A stretch of DNA of 5,430 bases from an uncultured Verrucomicrobiota bacterium (GCA_946615275.1 CAMOHV010000114.1:1-5430); one strand, 5' to 3'. Shown: positions 1 to 5,430, counted from the first letter of the stretch. The notes: generated by a model from the sequence alone, not told the origin. Numbers and translations are program-made.

Positions 1-204
1 GGCTCCTTCAACCAGTGGAACCCCACGGGCAAGAAGATGCTCGACAAGAAGAACGAGGGCCTCTACACGGTCTCCGTGAAGCTTGCCCCCGGCGTGTACG
101 AGTACAAGTTCGTGATCGACGGCACATGGTGCGCCGATCCAGAATGCGCCGACTGGGTGCAGAATGACCATGGCACGCTCAACAGCGTGATCACGGTGAA
201 GTAA
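1..204 (+). CDS. C-terminal CBM48/AMPK-beta-like glycogen-binding domain of a truncated protein (5' end outside window)
   Basis: Frame 1 is open from the window edge to a TAA at 202-204, giving 67 residues with the start missing. The residues follow the pattern of the CBM48/AMPK-beta glycogen-binding beta-sandwich (the E-set fold also seen at the N-terminus of isoamylase-type enzymes). They show GSFNQW at the left edge, then a G-L-Y-x-V strand, GVYEYKFVIDG, a tryptophan (GTWCADP) and a final N-D-x-G-x-x-N-S-V-I-x-V strand. In the family the aromatic residues contact alpha-glucan chains, although many short bacterial members have no proven ligand. The domain lies at the extreme C-terminus with no catalytic domain after it, so any enzymatic part must be upstream. 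Two closely spaced cysteines (WCADPEC) could form a disulfide if the protein is exported; that is inference. The gene converges on the - strand operon. The domain call is fairly sure; the identity of the whole protein is unknown. Confidence 0.82.
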   Translation, partial: GSFNQWNPTGKKMLDKKNEGLYTVSVKLAPGVYEYKFVIDGTWCADPECADWVQNDHGTLNSVITVK

Positions 205-207
205 GTG

Positions 208-224
208 AACGCCCCAAGGGCGTT
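208..224. terminator. Small hairpin directly after the CBM48 gene
   Basis: AACGCCC (208-214) and GGGCGTT (218-224) are perfect inverted repeats around a CAA triloop, starting 3 nt after the TAA stop. No T-tract follows on either strand, so it is not a classical intrinsic terminator. It may instead protect the 3' end of the transcript or act together with the second hairpin at 232-259. Confidence 0.4.
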
Positions 225-231
225 AGCGGAA

Positions 232-259
232 TGAGGCCGGGCCGGATGGTCCGGCCTCA
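232..259. terminator. Strong GC-rich hairpin between convergent genes, probable bidirectional terminator
   Basis: TGAGGCCGGGCC (232-243) pairs with GGTCCGGCCTCA (248-259) as a 12-bp stem with one G-T wobble and a GGAT tetraloop. It sits exactly where the + strand gene meets the leftward operon, as expected for a shared terminator. The TGA stop codon of the - strand peptidase gene (257-259) is the outer end of the stem. The flanks are not strongly T-rich (CTTCTTCC on the + side, TTCCGC on the - side), so termination efficiency is uncertain. Confidence 0.55.
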
Positions 260-1807
260 CTTCTTCCAGAACTTCTTCCACTCGGCGGAGAAGAGCTTCA
301 TCTTGTCGAGGGTGAAGACGGCGGACGTGGCCGCCTCGGCGCGGCGGGTGCGCACGAGGGCGGACATGTAGTCGGCCCGGAGCTTCGCGAACGGACGGAA
401 GCGCACCTCGGGCGCGCCCACCTCTAGGAAGTAGGCGATGGACCAGGCAATGTGGTAGCGCGCGCGCCGCTGGGCGTCGGTTCCGGAGTAGAATTCGGGA
501 TAGTCGAGAAGGACGAAGGCAGGCAGGGACACGGCCACCGCGTCGGCGTTCGCGTGCACCCACTGGGCGGCCGCGGCGTCCTTCTCGAAGACCAGCTTGC
601 CGTCGCGATCGAAGGACGTGTGCTCGAAGAGCTCGGCGTGGCCCTCGTTGAACCACGGCGACGCCTCGGCCATCGCGCCGGCGTAGGCGAGGTACTGGTG
701 GAACGCCTCGTGCCGGACTGTCTTTAGAAGCTCGTCGACTCCAGACGGCCGAAGGTTGAGCACGAGCTCGCGATGCTGGGGCGACCACACGGCGGCGGAC
801 CATTCCACGCCCTCGCCCACATACGCCAGATAGTCCCCGCGCTCGGAGAACACCCTTACGGCGGCGATGTTCGTGGAGACAAGTGGCGAAGGCACTGAGG
901 CGGCGTATGCCTTGCGAAGGCGCGGCAGATCGTTGGTGAGGGACGAAACGAAGGTGTCGTGCAACTGCTGCGCGAGATCGTCCACTATCACGACGTCTCC
1001 GCTCTCGGTTGAGTGCCAGCCCTCGTAGTTGACGACGCTCAAGGCGTAGTCGCGCTTGAGGAGGGCGGACTCTGAGGAATTGAGAATTGGGAATTGGGAA
1101 TTGAGAATTGGGGATGAAGCGTCAGAGGAGGAGGGATCGGGAAGGACGCGGACGCGGTCGAGGAAGTAGGCGTCGAATCGGGCGGATGCGGAATCGGGGT
1201 TTTCGTCGGGGGATAGGACAAGGGCGGCCATGTACCAGTCTACCTTGGCGCCGCGCTTGTGGACGACCGGGCGGAACACCCATACGGAGGCGAGCTGGTT
1301 CGTGGACTGGTAGTAGAGGAGAGTCTCTATCTCGCGGCGGCGTGATCGGCGCGGGCGGACGGGCTCTTCGAGGACGTCCACGGGGGCGCAGGCCACGACG
1401 GCGGCGTTGCGCGCGGCGGCATCCTTGGGCTTGATGGCGAGAGCGGTGAGGCGGCTCTCGAAGTCGGAGCGGGTGGAGAGCGTCTCGGGCGGATCATCCG
1501 GCGGGGCGGAGGCGAGGCGGGCTACGACGAGGAGATTGCCGGCGGCGTCGCGCCAGCGGGCGCGGACTGTGCGGGCGGTCCAGAGGTCGAATGTGTCGTA
1601 GCGGTCCTCAAGACGACGGGTGCCGTCGGGCTCCGTGACGAGGAACGACTCCGTGTGCGGCATCGATACGCCGTCCGGCGAGGCGGCGAAGAAAGTCGGC
1701 ATCTCCAGCCCGATGTCCGGAAACGCCTGCGGATCCGTGAAGCGCAACTCGGCCTCAGCTTTCAGGCACGACAGGGCGAGAAGCAGTATGGTGGCGGTGG
1801 AACGCAT
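257..1807 (-). CDS. Exported gluzincin-type zinc metallopeptidase, DUF1570-like
   Basis: This is a 516-residue protein. The first ~20 residues (MRSTATILLLALSCLKAEAE) form a signal peptide with a likely signal peptidase I site after AEA. The Cys at 14 sits in a poor lipobox, so a lipoprotein is less likely. Residues ~21-225 match no domain I can name. They are followed by a repeat-encoded spacer (234-244, ILNSQFPILNS) and a C-terminal peptidase region. The zinc site is visible as HEAFH at 366-370, with His366 and His370 as ligands and Glu367 as general base. Eighteen residues later comes PWFNEGHAELFE, where Glu388 is the probable third ligand. This HExxH...E arrangement is that of gluzincins, and the WFNEGxAE form resembles DUF1570/peptidase-MA-like families. 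Substrate is unknown; the site of action should be periplasm or cell surface. The start overlaps the yihY-like gene by 53 nt, but the signal peptide supports it; a GGAG lies 11 nt upstream. It is the last gene of the operon. Confidence 0.85.
   Translation of the reverse strand: MRSTATILLLALSCLKAEAELRFTDPQAFPDIGLEMPTFFAASPDGVSMPHTESFLVTEPDGTRRLEDRYDTFDLWTARTVRARWRDAAGNLLVVARLASAPPDDPPETLSTRSDFESRLTALAIKPKDAAARNAAVVACAPVDVLEEPVRPRRSRRREIETLLYYQSTNQLASVWVFRPVVHKRGAKVDWYMAALVLSPDENPDSASARFDAYFLDRVRVLPDPSSSDASSPILNSQFPILNSSESALLKRDYALSVVNYEGWHSTESGDVVIVDDLAQQLHDTFVSSLTNDLPRLRKAYAASVPSPLVSTNIAAVRVFSERGDYLAYVGEGVEWSAAVWSPQHRELVLNLRPSGVDELLKTVRHEAFHQYLAYAGAMAEASPWFNEGHAELFEHTSFDRDGKLVFEKDAAAAQWVHANADAVAVSLPAFVLLDYPEFYSGTDAQRRARYHIAWSIAYFLEVGAPEVRFRPFAKLRADYMSALVRTRRAEAATSAVFTLDKMKLFSAEWKKFWKK
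1078..1112. repeat. Five tandem heptanucleotides (AATTGAG/AATTGGG) inside the peptidase gene
   Basis: On the + strand the units read AATTGAG, AATTGGG, AATTGGG, AATTGAG, AATTGGG with no interruption, 35 nt in all. On the coding (-) strand they translate as PILNSQF-PILNS (peptidase residues ~233-244), between the N-terminal region and the catalytic domain. The sequence is much more A/T-rich than the gene around it. On the coding strand the units contain no stop in any of the three frames. Three units make 21 nt (seven codons), but a single unit is 7 nt and shifts the frame. Confidence 0.9.
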
Positions 1808-2735
1808 AGGTCAGGACGCTCCCAAAGAGGAAGATGCGCCAGCTGAAGTACATCCAGGCGAGAAGGATGGGCAGGAAGGCGAAGGAGCCGTAGAGCGCGT
1901 TGGCGTTCGCGATGCCCACCTGCATCCATGCGCAGATCTTGAGCCAGAGGCACATGGAGACCGCCGTTACGCATCCCCCTTCCAGGGCCGCGATGCGGTT
2001 TACGCGCGTGTTGGGCATGAACCCGAGGGCAAACGCGAACGCGAGCGTGGCGAAGAGGAAGGAGAGGCAGAAGCCGAAGAGCTTCGACGTGAGGACGGCC
2101 AGCAGCGCGTCGCCAATCCATTTGGTGTAGGCCGTGGCGCCTACGGTGGCGTCTAGCGCCGACTTCACGACGTGCAGAACCGGCATGGAGAGCGCCACGG
2201 CCGCCAGTATCGGCAGCACGGTGGAGATCAAGATGTAGAGCGACACGCGTTTGAACCAGGACCGCGGCTTCTTCACCTCCCAGATGTTGTTCATGGAGTC
2301 TTCTATAGTGGAAAGGGTGAAGACGACCGTCAAGAGCAGGCCCGCGAAGCCGATCCAGCCGAACGTCTTGAGGCTGAATTTGTCGATGCGGTCGAAGAGC
2401 GTGTTGGAGATGGTGCGGGCCTGGTCGGCGAAGTCGCGCGCGCAGCGACGGCGTTCGGCGATCTTCTCCTCCGTCATTCCCGGCATGGAGATGAACTTCG
2501 GCATGTCGTCGCCGCCCTTCTCGACGTTCTCGATGAGCGCGTCGATCTGGCGGTTGATGAAGCCGCGGGCGTAGTCGTCGGCGCCGAGCGTCTTGGCGAG
2601 GGTGAGAAGCAGACAGAGAATTGGAATGAACGCCAAGAGCGAATAGTATGTGAGCCCGGCGGCATGGAGCGAGCAGCGGCCCTCAAGGAACTCCTTGATG
2701 ACGTCGCGGATGAAATTGAATATCCTCTTGAACAT
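1755..2735 (-). CDS. YihY/BrkB-family integral inner-membrane protein
   Basis: This is a 326-residue polytopic membrane protein of the YihY/virulence factor BrkB family (once misnamed RNase BN). Family landmarks are LHAAGLTYYSLLAFIPIL (residues ~23-40, first membrane helix), the S-x-N-N-I-W-x-V-K-K-P-R-S-W block (~147-160) after the second helix, GFMPNTRVN (~238-246), and the C-terminal LYGSFAFLPILLAWMYFSWRIFLFGSVL block (~281-308). About six helices can be placed, near 28-50, 125-145, 165-190, 208-238, 248-272 and 283-310. A hydrophilic segment of ~75 residues (51-125) separates the first two. The family's molecular function is not firmly established; transport roles have been proposed. The ATG lies 1 nt after the TGA of the preceding gene and is preceded by AGAAAGG with 8-nt spacing, so translation is probably coupled. 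The last ~17 codons overlap the signal-peptide region of the peptidase gene. The family call is confident. Confidence 0.92.
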   Translation of the reverse strand: MFKRIFNFIRDVIKEFLEGRCSLHAAGLTYYSLLAFIPILCLLLTLAKTLGADDYARGFINRQIDALIENVEKGGDDMPKFISMPGMTEEKIAERRRCARDFADQARTISNTLFDRIDKFSLKTFGWIGFAGLLLTVVFTLSTIEDSMNNIWEVKKPRSWFKRVSLYILISTVLPILAAVALSMPVLHVVKSALDATVGATAYTKWIGDALLAVLTSKLFGFCLSFLFATLAFAFALGFMPNTRVNRIAALEGGCVTAVSMCLWLKICAWMQVGIANANALYGSFAFLPILLAWMYFSWRIFLFGSVLTYAFHRHHTASRPVVPES

Positions 2736-2736
2736 T

Positions 2737-3639
2737 TCATTTGCCTTTCTTTTCGGCCGCGAGGGCCTGGACGACGGCCGCGTTGAACGCCTTGCCCGCC
2801 TTCTTCATCTCGGCGGCGGAGAGCGAGATCTTGACCTGCGCCTTTCCTGCTACAGGCGTGAACCTGGTGGCCGGCTTCACGCCCTCGGAGGCGCCGAAGG
2901 ACTTCAACGAGGCGCCAAGCGACTTCTCCAGGTTGGCGCAAAGCTCCTCCGGCGTGACGCCCGGCTTGGGCAGGACGTCGGCGGCGATGGAGATGCCGGC
3001 GTCATCGAGCGAGATCGCGGCGGAGAGGCCGGCGACCTGGGCCGCGACGTCCGTGCGGTTTGTGCCGACGGATGCCGTGGCGGCGGACGCAGCGGCGAAG
3101 GCCGCTTCGCCGAGGTTCACGCGCACGAGCGGATCGCCGGAGATGGTGGCGTTCCTTCCGCGGGCGCGGGCGGTTGCATCAAGCGCGGCCCTGGCGTCGT
3201 CTGCGTTGAGGGCGAACGCGGCGTAGCCGTCCGGCGCGAACACGACCACCATCTCGTCTGGCCGGCCTTCGGCGGCGAGGAGGTGGACGCTGCCGTCGGG
3301 ACCGCGCGTGGAGCCGGGATGGTTCAAGGTGAACTGCGCTATGCCCTCGGCGCACGGGAGGACGGGGACGGGAGCATCGCCCCGGATGGCCCAGAAGATG
3401 GGCTTGTCGGAGCGGAGGCGGCCGTAGGAGGTGGTGAGGTTCTGCTGCAGGGACGAGACGAGCAGCGCTGGGACGAGCGGGTTCGCGAGCAGTCTGCCGA
3501 GGGTTATGGCCTTCGGCGTGAGGGCCGCGAGGGGGGCGATCTCGGCGATGTCCGGCCCGGCGGCGCGGCCGCCCGGGGCGGCGAGGATGAGCGCCGCCGC
3601 GATGGCGGTGGCGAACGTCATTTTGCGTATTCTGTGCAT
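2737..3639 (-). CDS. Exported protein of unknown function, 300 residues
   Basis: I do not recognise this protein. The N-terminus (MHRIRKMTFATAIAAALILAAPGGRAA) is a clear signal peptide: basic n-region (R3, R5, K6), hydrophobic core 8-21, and cleavage probably near residue 26-27. The mature part is Ala-rich and soluble, without transmembrane helices. It has a Thr/Leu-rich stretch (41-75), a central block with strand-like runs (HLLAAEGRPDEMVVVFAPDGYAAFAL split over 119-144), and a C-terminal part (205-300) containing SLDDAGISIAADVLPKPG and a helical, Lys-rich tail. Two cysteines (96 and 234) remain in the mature form. The frame is open for another 348 nt upstream, but that stretch lies within rny and has shadow-like composition. 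The ATG at 3639 has an AAGGGAG Shine-Dalgarno at 5-nt spacing and keeps the basic n-region. The alternative ATG at 3621 overlaps the rny stop as ATGA but lacks both. It overlaps rny by 22 nt. Confidence 0.85.
   Translation of the reverse strand: MHRIRKMTFATAIAAALILAAPGGRAAGPDIAEIAPLAALTPKAITLGRLLANPLVPALLVSSLQQNLTTSYGRLRSDKPIFWAIRGDAPVPVLPCAEGIAQFTLNHPGSTRGPDGSVHLLAAEGRPDEMVVVFAPDGYAAFALNADDARAALDATARARGRNATISGDPLVRVNLGEAAFAAASAATASVGTNRTDVAAQVAGLSAAISLDDAGISIAADVLPKPGVTPEELCANLEKSLGASLKSFGASEGVKPATRFTPVAGKAQVKISLSAAEMKKAGKAFNAAVVQALAAEKKGK
2744..2750 (-). promoter_or_regulatory. Ribosome binding site of the YihY-family gene
   Basis: On the - strand AGAAAGG ends 8 nt before the ATG at 2735. 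It lies within the last codons of the upstream exported-protein gene, whose TGA ends 1 nt before the ATG. This arrangement favours re-initiation by ribosomes finishing the upstream gene and supports ATG 2735 as the start. Confidence 0.6.
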
Positions 3640-5219
3640 CTCAACTCCCTTACTACTGTCACGCGGATCTGTCCTGGGAACTTCACGTGCGCGGAAATGT
3701 CGCGGCAGATGTCGCGGGCGAGGACGACGGCCGCGCCGTCGTCCACCTGCCCGGGGTCGACCATGACCCTGAGGTCGCGCCCCGCCTGGACGGCGAAGAC
3801 CTGCTGCACGCCAGGTCGGCTGCGTGCGATTGACTCTATCTCGCCCATGCGCTCGATGTAGCTCTCGGCCGTCTCCTGCCGGGCCCCGGGGCGTGCGGAG
3901 GAGATGGCGTCCGCGGCGGCGCAGAACACCCCCAGCGCGCCGCCGTCCGTCCCGGCCTCGGCATGGTGGGCGGCGACGGCGCGGCACACGGCGTCGCTTT
4001 CGCCGTGCGCGCGGAGGAAGTCCGCGCCAAGCGCGGCGTGCGCGCCCTTGGCGCTCGCGGTGAGCGCCTTGCCGATGTCATGGAGAAAGCCTGCGCGGCG
4101 GGCGGTGGCGGCGTCGAGGCCCGTCTCTGCGGCCATCACGCCCGTGAGGAGGGCCACCTCCACGGAGTGCCTCAGCACGTTCTGCGAGAATGAGGTCCTG
4201 AGGCGCAGCGCGCCCATTAGGCGGAGTATCTCCGGGGATAGCCCCACGACGCCGGCCTCCGCGGCGGCGGCGGCGCCGGCCTCGTCGTTGGCGGCCTCGG
4301 TCTCGGCCTTGGCGGAGGCGACGGCCTCCTCGATGCTGGCGGGGTGGATGCGGCCGTTGGCGACGAGCTTCTCAAGGGCCCGCCGCGCGATCTCGCGGCG
4401 CTGGGGGTCGAAGGCGGAGACGACCACCATGTCGGGCGCGTCGTCGAGAAGCAGGTTCACGCCCGTCGCGGCCTCGAGCGCGCGCACGTTGCGTCCGTCG
4501 CGCCCGACGATGCGCCCCTTCATCTCGGCGTTGGGGAGGGGGACCGTGGCGGTGGCGAGCTCGTTTAGATGGGCGACGGCGCAGCGCTGCACGGCATCAG
4601 CCACGATGCGGCGGGCGATTGCCTCGCCCTGCTCGCGCGCGGCCTCCTGGATGCGGCGGGAAAGCCCAGCGGCGTCGGTGCGGAGAAGCTCGTTCGCCTG
4701 GGAGAGCATCTCGCGGCGCGCCTCGAGGTGCGTCATCTTCGCGACCGCCTGCAGGCGGGCGTCGGCCTCCTCGTTCTTCGCCTGCGCGGCGCGCATGGAC
4801 TCCTTGGCGTTCTTCTCGATCGTCTCGGCGGCGGCGTGTTTTGCGTCCACGGCGGCAGAGCGCTCGTCAAGGGCCGCCGCCTTCCGGTCGAGGTTCGCCT
4901 CGCGCGCGGTCTGGCGGTCGTCCGCCGCCTTCAGCTCGGCGCGGCGGGACTTCACGGACGCCTCGAACTCCTCGCGCGCCTTCACCACGGCCGCGCGAGC
5001 CGCTATGTCCGCCTCCTTCAGGCGCGCCTTTATCTCGCTCTCGGCCTCCTCCTCGCGCAGCTTCATCTGCTTCTCTATGGACTCCGCCTGCCAGCGCCCG
5101 ACGAGCCCGCGCAGCGCATAGCCGAGGAGGATTCCCGCGACGATGAACGTCGCGACGATCATCAGCGATGCGCCGTCGGACAAGTTGTCCCAGGTGGATG
5201 TCGTTAGTGCGAAGAGCAT
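3618..5219 (-). CDS. rny: Ribonuclease Y (membrane-anchored KH/HD endoribonuclease)
   Basis: This 533-residue protein has the full RNase Y architecture and near-family length (~520). It has one N-terminal membrane helix (~19-38), a long charged Ala/Glu/Arg-rich coiled coil (~45-215), and a KH domain with GRIVGRDGRNVRALEAATG (GxxG at 239-242) running to NGRIHPASIEE (~298). An Ala-rich linker precedes the HD domain: RTSFSQNVLRHSVEVA (His351), FLHDIGK (catalytic His380-Asp381), AAHHAE (His418-His419) and AAADAISSARPGARQE (Asp437). The C-terminus ends RELRCTEYAK, close to the family's typical -EYAK end. RNase Y is a single-strand-specific endonuclease that starts mRNA decay at the inner face of the membrane. 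All expected HD metal residues are present, so it should be active. The ATG at 5219 adds ~18 residues before the helix and has no clear Shine-Dalgarno; Met20 is an alternative start but cuts into the helix edge. It is the first gene of the operon. Confidence 0.97.
   Translation of the reverse strand: MLFALTTSTWDNLSDGASLMIVATFIVAGILLGYALRGLVGRWQAESIEKQMKLREEEAESEIKARLKEADIAARAAVVKAREEFEASVKSRRAELKAADDRQTAREANLDRKAAALDERSAAVDAKHAAAETIEKNAKESMRAAQAKNEEADARLQAVAKMTHLEARREMLSQANELLRTDAAGLSRRIQEAAREQGEAIARRIVADAVQRCAVAHLNELATATVPLPNAEMKGRIVGRDGRNVRALEAATGVNLLLDDAPDMVVVSAFDPQRREIARRALEKLVANGRIHPASIEEAVASAKAETEAANDEAGAAAAAEAGVVGLSPEILRLMGALRLRTSFSQNVLRHSVEVALLTGVMAAETGLDAATARRAGFLHDIGKALTASAKGAHAALGADFLRAHGESDAVCRAVAAHHAEAGTDGGALGVFCAAADAISSARPGARQETAESYIERMGEIESIARSRPGVQQVFAVQAGRDLRVMVDPGQVDDGAAVVLARDICRDISAHVKFPGQIRVTVVRELRCTEYAK
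3645..3651 (-). promoter_or_regulatory. Ribosome binding site of the exported-protein gene
   Basis: On the - strand AAGGGAG lies 5 nt before the ATG at 3639 and inside the end of rny. It is the strongest Shine-Dalgarno in the window. It decides between ATG 3639, which keeps the basic signal-peptide n-region, and the in-frame ATG 3621, which overlaps the rny stop but has no such site. Confidence 0.7.
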
Positions 5220-5430
5220 TTTAGCTGTCGGCCGTAGCCCATTAGATGTTGGCTGATGCCGGCGTGGCGATGATTATAGCAAATCCGCCGCGCAAACGCA
5301 AACTATAACGGATTCAGTTGGAGGTTCCCAAAAATTCTCCTGTTCGCCATCCGCCCGTGTGCAGTGTAGGTGCGGCCGATTTCCGGCGCTCAAGGGCTCG
5401 TGCGGAAGCGCGCGTTGCGGCTTGCGTCAC
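5220..5430. other. Intergenic leader and upstream region of rny, up to the window edge
   Basis: This 211-nt stretch carries no gene I can support. Positions 5220-5266 would be the rny leader. Positions 5270-5340 are clearly richer in A/T than the genes and contain the promoter candidate. They also hold a direct repeat GCAAAC-GCAAAC (5292-5303), an inverted repeat TTATAG/CTATAA (5274-5279 and 5303-5308), and an AT-rich tract (CCCAAAAATTCTCC, 5327-5340). Positions 5341-5430 return to GC-rich sequence with no recognisable product in any frame. Confidence 0.5.
5273..5301 (-). promoter_or_regulatory. Sigma70-type promoter with extended -10 for the rny operon
   Basis: Read on the - strand, TATAAT (5278-5273) is a perfect -10 hexamer preceded by TGC, giving the extended -10 form TGnTATAAT. 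A TTGCGT hexamer (5301-5296; TTG matches the -35 consensus) stands 17 bp upstream, the optimal spacing. The predicted transcript start is near 5266, leaving a leader of ~47 nt before the rny ATG at 5219. An extended -10 commonly compensates for a weak -35. It is the only convincing promoter seen for the four-gene block. Confidence 0.7.

Noticed and set aside
63..803. - strand open frame of 246 residues overlapping the peptidase gene and the CBM48 gene
   Set aside because: Arg/Ala/Pro-rich shadow of the metallopeptidase frame. It is relevant only as the frame entered if one heptanucleotide unit were gained.
2650..3861. Long + strand open frame (403 residues) across three - strand genes
   Set aside because: Gly/Arg/Glu-rich product spanning gene boundaries of the opposite operon, with no recognisable domain; a codon-bias artefact.
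3640..3987. Upstream in-frame extension of the exported-protein gene, which would give 416 residues
   Set aside because: It lies wholly within the HD-domain part of rny in another frame, is Arg/Pro/Gly-rich like a shadow frame, and would bury an obvious signal peptide in the middle of the protein.
4255..4325. GC-rich GGC/GCC run resembling a trinucleotide repeat
   Set aside because: Encodes the Ala-rich linker between the KH and HD domains of RNase Y, a region that varies in the family; degenerate rather than a true tandem repeat.
3904..5121. Long + strand open frame opposite rny (405 residues)
   Set aside because: Ser/Ala/Arg-rich low-complexity product of GC-rich antisense DNA; the opposite strand encodes an unmistakable RNase Y.
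5321..5340. GGAG...CTCC mini-palindrome around CCCAAAAATT as a terminator of a gene to the right
   Set aside because: Only 4-bp arms with a 12-nt loop and no T-tract after it; too weak to call.
5314..5430. Open frame on the - strand entering from the right edge (starts VTQAATRASARALERR)
   Set aside because: Only 38 residues, no recognisable motif and it ends in the AT-rich promoter region; it could be the tail of an upstream gene but cannot be supported.

Overview
This is a GC-rich window (roughly 60-65% G+C by eye) from a bacterial chromosome. It holds one partial gene on the + strand and a compact four-gene block on the - strand. The lineage cannot be fixed from sequence alone. A membrane-anchored RNase Y, a short glycogen-binding-type beta-sandwich domain and several exported proteins in dense GC-rich DNA would suit the Verrucomicrobiota/Kiritimatiellota/Lentisphaerota side of the PVC group, but that is a low-confidence inference. 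No tRNA, rRNA, CRISPR array, insertion sequence or phage gene was seen.

Layout from left to right: positions 1-204 (+) are the 3' end of a gene whose last ~67 residues form a CBM48/AMPK-beta-like carbohydrate-binding domain. Positions 205-259 hold two hairpins between convergent genes. The other four genes lie on the - strand and are transcribed from right to left. In order of transcription they are RNase Y (5219-3618), an exported protein of unknown function (3639-2737), a YihY/BrkB-family inner-membrane protein (2735-1755) and an exported gluzincin-type zinc metallopeptidase, probably DUF1570-like (1807-257). The junctions are a 22-nt overlap, a 1-nt gap and a 53-nt overlap, so all four are very probably one translationally coupled operon. 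The best promoter candidate is an extended -10 element (TGCTATAAT) at 5273-5281 with a TTGCGT -35 hexamer 17 bp upstream, just ahead of rny.

Functionally the block joins an RNA-decay enzyme with three envelope proteins: one integral membrane protein and two that carry signal peptides. Nothing in the sequence shows that they share a pathway; co-expression is the firm inference. The most notable local feature is a run of five heptanucleotides (AATTGAG/AATTGGG) inside the peptidase gene. It is translated as a spacer ahead of the catalytic domain, and because 7 is not a multiple of 3, gain or loss of one unit would shift the frame. I did not find convincing evidence of a wholly new system. The best candidates for follow-up are this repeat, the uncharacterised exported protein and the operon arrangement itself.
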